From: Chloroflexota bacterium
Lineage (GTDB): Bacteria; Chloroflexota; UBA4733
Assembly (NCBI GenBank): GCA_025980355.1
Contig: JAICXR010000089.1
Location: 1 to 9,693 of the forward strand
Reading direction: 5' to 3'
DNA length: 9,693 nucleotides
The position numbers and the translations under genes were made by a program. Position 1 is the stretch's first letter. Each line of letters begins with the position of its first letter. Shown in pieces: positions 7,163 to 9,693 of the stretch. The notes under the pieces are model-generated. The model worked only from the letters and a program-made list of their open reading frames with translations. It made no database searches and was not told where the DNA came from.

Positions 7163-8362
7163 ATGCGAATCCTGGGCGTGGCCGACGTCACGCGCTACCT
7201 GAAGGAGATGCTGCTCCTCGACCCGGTGGTCGGTGACATCTGGGTGCGCGGGGAAGTGTCGAACGTGTCGCGCCCCGCGTCCGGCCACGTCTATTGGACG
7301 CTGAAGGACGGCACGACCCAACTGAAGTGCATCATGTTCCGGCGGGAGGCGCTATTCCAGGCCGTTCGGCCCCAGGCGGGGATGGAGCTCCTGGCGCACG
7401 GTCGGATCGATGTCTACGAATCGGCCGGGGCGTACCAGCTCTACGTGAACCTGCTGGAACGGCAAGGGATCGGCGTCCTCTACGCCCGCTTTGAGGCGTT
7501 GAAGCGGCAGTTAGAGGCGGAAGGGCTGTTCGCCGCCGAGCGCAAGCGTCCCCTGCCGGAGCGGCCCCGACGGATCGGCTTGGTGACCTCGCCGTCCGGG
7601 GCGGTGTTGCACGACGTGGTTAGCGTGCTGGGGCGCCGCTGGCCCCACACCGAACTGATCCTGGCGCCGGCGACCGTCCAGGGCCAGGAGGCGGCGGCGT
7701 CGATCTGCCGCGCCCTGGAGTGCCTGGGCCGGCTCGACGGCGTCGGCGTCGTGATCGTCGCCCGCGGTGGCGGCTCCCTGGAGGACCTGTGGGCCTTCAA
7801 CGAGGAGGCGGTCGCGCGCAGCATCGCCGCCTCGCCGGTACCGGTCATCTCCGCCGTCGGCCACGAGACCGACTTCACCATCGCCGATTTCGTGGCCGAC
7901 CTGAGGGCGCCCACACCGTCCGCGGCGGCGGAATTGGTGGCGCCGTCGATCGAGGACGACCAGTTGGCGGTGACGGACCTGCGCACCCGGCTCGTCGAGG
8001 CGGCCGAGGCGAGGCTCGCGGACGAACGACAACGCCTCGATGCTCTGCGCCGGCAACTGGCGTCGCGCGCCCCGCTGGCCCAGATCCGGCGGGCGCGACA
8101 GCAACTGGACGAGATCGACAGCGCCCTGCGCTTCCGCGTCACGACCCGGCTCGCCGCCGATCGGCGGCGCCTGGAGAGCCTCCGGCGGCAGCAGGCGCTA
8201 CTGGACCCGCTGGGGACGCTGCAACGCGGCTACGCCATCGTCCGGCGCGCCGATGACGGGACGCTGGTGACCTCGCCGCAGCAGACGGTAACGGACGATG
8301 TCCTGGAGATCCAGCTCGCCGGCGGTCGCCTGCCGGTACGGGCCGGTCTGCCAGCACAATGA
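7163..8362 (+). CDS. xseA: Exodeoxyribonuclease VII large subunit
   Basis: A 399-residue catalytic subunit of exonuclease VII, which degrades single-stranded DNA from both ends together with several XseB copies. Residues about 5-100 form the OB-fold for DNA binding (VRGEVSN at 28-34, GHVYWTLKD at 41-49, and GRIDVYESAGAYQLYV at 80-95). The nuclease core is at about 125-260: RIGLVTSPSGAVLHDV (137-152), RGGGSLEDLWAFNEE (201-215), and AVGHETDFTIAD (231-242) followed by APTPSAAAE. Residues about 262-345 are rich in E, R and L and should form the long coiled coil that binds XseB. The C-terminal GTLQRGYAIV (351-360) is the usual cap. The ATG at 7163 has GGAG within the accB end at 6 bases. The length is close to the family norm and nothing is broken. 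Confidence 0.97.
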   Translation: MRILGVADVTRYLKEMLLLDPVVGDIWVRGEVSNVSRPASGHVYWTLKDGTTQLKCIMFRREALFQAVRPQAGMELLAHGRIDVYESAGAYQLYVNLLERQGIGVLYARFEALKRQLEAEGLFAAERKRPLPERPRRIGLVTSPSGAVLHDVVSVLGRRWPHTELILAPATVQGQEAAASICRALECLGRLDGVGVVIVARGGGSLEDLWAFNEEAVARSIAASPVPVISAVGHETDFTIADFVADLRAPTPSAAAELVAPSIEDDQLAVTDLRTRLVEAAEARLADERQRLDALRRQLASRAPLAQIRRARQQLDEIDSALRFRVTTRLAADRRRLESLRRQQALLDPLGTLQRGYAIVRRADDGTLVTSPQQTVTDDVLEIQLAGGRLPVRAGLPAQ

Positions 8363-8400
8363 GCAGACCAGTAGCACATTCGGAAGGATACGAGGAAGCG

Positions 8401-8673
8401 ATGGCCGAAGAAGCGGTAGTGGGCGACGTTCCCTTCGAGAGCGCCCTCGCCCGGCTCGACCAGATCGTGCGGGAGATGGAGGACTCGGCCCTGCCCTTGC
8501 AGCGCCTGTTGGTGCTCTTCGAGGAGGGGACGCTGCTCGGCAAACGCTGCCAGGAGTTGTTGGACCTCGCGGAGTTGCGGATTCAGCAGGTGGTACAGGA
8601 TGCCGACGGTACTCCCCAACTACGCCGCTTCGAAGTCGGGGCGACACTGAACGGAACCGACCCGGCCTTCTAG
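8401..8673 (+). CDS. xseB: Exodeoxyribonuclease VII small subunit
   Basis: A 90-residue helical protein that coats the coiled coil of XseA and is needed for exonuclease VII activity. The family pattern is complete: FESALARLDQIVREMED at about 12-28, then LPLQRLLVLFEEGTLLGKRCQELLD and AELRIQQV. The frame also holds an ATG at 8359 that overlaps the xseA stop as ATGA and would add 14 residues (104 in all), but that start has no ribosome binding site. The ATG at 8401 has AGGA at 8393-8396 and GGAAGGA further up, and gives a length nearer to the family norm. The gene is 38 bases after xseA and 18 before recX. The C-terminal 20 or so residues after QQVVQD look like a disordered tail. Confidence 0.92.
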   Translation: MAEEAVVGDVPFESALARLDQIVREMEDSALPLQRLLVLFEEGTLLGKRCQELLDLAELRIQQVVQDADGTPQLRRFEVGATLNGTDPAF

Positions 8674-8691
8674 CCACGACGGGGGACGACC

Positions 8692-9348
8692 ATGCCGGAG
8701 ATTACCGCCCTCACGCCGTCTACTCGGCGTAAGGGTCGCGTCCACCTCTACGTGGACGGCCGATTTATGGCCTCGGTGGACGCCATGACCGTCGCGCTCC
8801 ACGGCCTCAAGGTCGGCCGGATCGTGCAGCAAGGCGACCTGGACGAACTGGAGCGCGACGCCGTGATCGCCCGCCTGGTTGACCGGTCGCTGCACTTCCT
8901 CAGCTTCCGCCCCCGCAGCGAGGCCGAGCTGCGCACCTATCTTCGGCGTCAGGAAGCAACGACCGAGCAAACCGCGGTGGTGCTGGAGGAATTACGCCGC
9001 CAGCAGCTCGTGGACGACGCGGCGTTCGCTCAGTTCTGGCGAGACTCCCGTGATCGCTTCTCGCCACGCGGCGAAGGGGCCCTCCGGGCGGAACTGCGGG
9101 CCAAGGGCGTCGCGACGGAGGTGGTGGCGGAGGTGATGCCCGACGCGGACGAGCAGGACGTCCTGGCGATGCGCGCCGCCGAACGCCAGGTGCGCACGCT
9201 CCGTGCCCTGGCCTGGCCGGAGTTCCGCGCCAGGTTGGTGGGCTACCTGCTACGCCGCGGCTTCGGCTTCGAGGTCGCGAACCGCACGGCTCGGGTTTTG
9301 TGGGGGGCGGTTCGCGGTGAGGCAGCCGAGGACGGGTATGAAGAATAA
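8692..9348 (+). CDS. recX: Regulatory protein RecX, modulator of RecA
   Basis: A 218-residue RecX, which binds RecA filaments and limits recombinase activity. It is built of three-helix repeats. Residues 1-50 are a small beta-rich N-terminal part as in longer RecX proteins. The helical repeats follow: LHFLSFRPRSEAELRTYLRR (about 67-86), LVDDAAFAQFWRDSRDRFSPRGEGALRAEL (about 106-135, the best conserved part of the family) and FRARLVGYLLRRGFGFE (about 178-194). The ATG at 8692 has GGGGGA 5 bases upstream. recA is not in the window; recX here stands after xseAB, so the run joins two single-strand DNA functions. The stop overlaps by 11 bases with the start of a short downstream frame that has its own binding site. 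Confidence 0.93.
   Translation: MPEITALTPSTRRKGRVHLYVDGRFMASVDAMTVALHGLKVGRIVQQGDLDELERDAVIARLVDRSLHFLSFRPRSEAELRTYLRRQEATTEQTAVVLEELRRQQLVDDAAFAQFWRDSRDRFSPRGEGALRAELRAKGVATEVVAEVMPDADEQDVLAMRAAERQVRTLRALAWPEFRARLVGYLLRRGFGFEVANRTARVLWGAVRGEAAEDGYEE
9328..9332 (+). promoter_or_regulatory. Ribosome binding site inside the recX end for the small downstream frame
   Basis: GAGGA lies 5 bases before the ATG at 9338, within the last codons of recX. It supports a start for the small frame and coupling of its translation to recX. Confidence 0.5.
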
Positions 9349-9376
9349 CGACGGGATGTGCTTGGATGGCGAGCAG

Positions 9377-9451
9377 GGCCGCGACTGCGGCCTCGAGATA
9401 GCCCCCTGCACCGCAGTGCGGTCTTTGGGGCCGCAGACCGCAGTCGCGGCC
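9377..9451. repeat. 75-base palindromic element (long nested hairpin)
   Basis: Two perfect 14-base arms, GGCCGCGACTGCGG (9377-9390) and CCGCAGTCGCGGCC (9438-9451), enclose further matching arms: GCCCC (9401-9405) with GGGGC (9427-9431), and ACCGC (9410-9414) with GCGGT (9418-9422) around a 3-base loop. The internal loops are 10/6 and 4/4 bases, so the whole element folds into one rod. It has no T-run on either side, so it is not a classic intrinsic terminator. It fills exactly 25 codons of the small frame. It resembles REP- or MITE-like palindromic elements; whether it recurs in the genome cannot be seen here. Confidence 0.7.
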
Positions 9452-9556
9452 AGTCCTCCCGATCCCTACATCACCTCCCTCCGCGCCCACCTGCCGGAGG
9501 GCTGGGGACTGCTCTCCTGGGGAACGGAGGACGGTTGAGAGTACTGGCTGGAAATT

Positions 9557-9573
9557 GCGTCCGGTCCGGACGC
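9557..9573 (+). other. GC-rich hairpin just downstream of the in-frame TGA
   Basis: GCGTCCGGTCCGGACGC is a perfect inverted repeat: six pairs with a GGTCC loop, or seven pairs with a GTC loop. It begins 18 bases after the TGA at 9536-9538, with the loop about 24 bases after it. Spacing and a loop that opens with G fit the general form of bacterial selenocysteine insertion elements, but a chance hairpin is quite possible in DNA this rich in G and C. Confidence 0.4.
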
Positions 9574-9693
9574 CCCCGCCCGGTTCATCAATGTCGATAG
9601 CAGCGTGACATCGCCTCAGGAGGTCGTGGCGCTGGTCCGGGGACGCTGATCCGCGCTTCTAGGCCGAGCCGCCGGCCGGCCGCGGCCGATCCC

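Larger units (their letters stand above)
9338..9649 (+). pseudogene. Small unknown protein, split by an in-frame TGA and carrying a hairpin insertion
   Basis: I do not recognise this frame. It begins at an ATG (9338) overlapping the last 11 bases of recX and reads 66 codons to a TGA at 9536-9538. The same frame then continues for 36 codons to a TGA at 9647-9649. Both sides of the first TGA look like one protein: DPYITSLRAHLPEGWGLLSW before, and EYWLEIASGPDAPARFINVD then SSVTSPQEVVALV after, with a good share of G/C third bases and no lone repeats. Codons 14-38 are the palindromic element at 9377-9451. Without it and with the TGA read through, the product would be about 78 residues. The simplest reading is a decayed gene with a W or G codon turned to TGA. 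A sequencing error or programmed recoding are alternatives. Confidence 0.5.

Noticed and set aside
7480..8142. Minus-strand frame of 220 codons inside xseA
   Set aside because: Serine/arginine-rich low-complexity product opposite a certain xseA; typical shadow of codon bias.
8359..8400. ATG overlapping the xseA stop as the xseB start
   Set aside because: It is a possible coupled start, but it lacks a binding site and makes an unusually long XseB; kept only as an alternative.
9377..9451. Intrinsic terminator after recX
   Set aside because: The stem is strong, but neither strand has a T-run after it and the loop region is long.
9358..9600. Alternative frame of 80 codons after recX
   Set aside because: It is arginine/proline-rich without pattern and lies in another frame over the more protein-like frame from 9338.
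9655..9693. GC-rich palindromic sequence at the right edge (GCCGGCCGGC) as a terminator
   Set aside because: No well-formed stem with a T-run is visible before the window ends; simple GC palindromes are expected here.

Overview
This is a GC-rich, almost fully coding stretch of a bacterial chromosome. The best-fitting source is a member of the Chloroflexota, probably of the Thermomicrobia/Sphaerobacter kind. This is an inference from gene content and protein style: a DUF2142-like membrane protein with tandem beta-sandwich tails, a COG3294-type HD protein, and an EF-P whose loop reads MGRG instead of PGKG. No rRNA, tRNA, CRISPR array or transposase is visible.

Left part, minus strand (1-3323). 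A COG3294-like HD-domain phosphohydrolase is followed, with a short overlap, by a large polytopic membrane protein related to DUF2142/GT-C glycosyltransferases. The first 94 bases may hold the 5' end of one more membrane-protein gene on the same strand.

Divergent spacer (3324-3527). This 204-base spacer separates the two transcription directions. It holds an extended -10-like element on the minus strand and two small palindromes. A membrane-anchored HD-GYP protein, a probable cyclic-di-GMP phosphodiesterase, starts at 3528 on the plus strand. Two unrelated types of HD hydrolase therefore stand back to back.

Right part, plus strand (5049-9649). A tight, same-strand run contains an M24 Xaa-Pro peptidase, efp, accB, xseA, xseB and recX, with gaps of 3 to about 40 bases. 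It looks like a compacted form of the Gram-positive efp-accB-accC-nusB-folD-xseA-xseB cluster, lacking accC, nusB and folD. It combines protein turnover, relief of polyproline stalling, the biotin carrier of fatty-acid synthesis, exonuclease VII and RecA control. An extended -10-like element at 4987-4995 could start this operon.

The oddest piece lies after recX. A short frame (9338-9649) begins inside the recX stop region with its own good ribosome binding site. It contains a 75-base perfect-ended hairpin element that fills exactly 25 codons, and it is cut by one in-frame TGA. The frame stays protein-like after the TGA, and a GC-rich hairpin with a GGTCC loop follows about 18 bases downstream. 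This may be a simple broken gene; a selenocysteine or recoding site is the less likely but checkable alternative.
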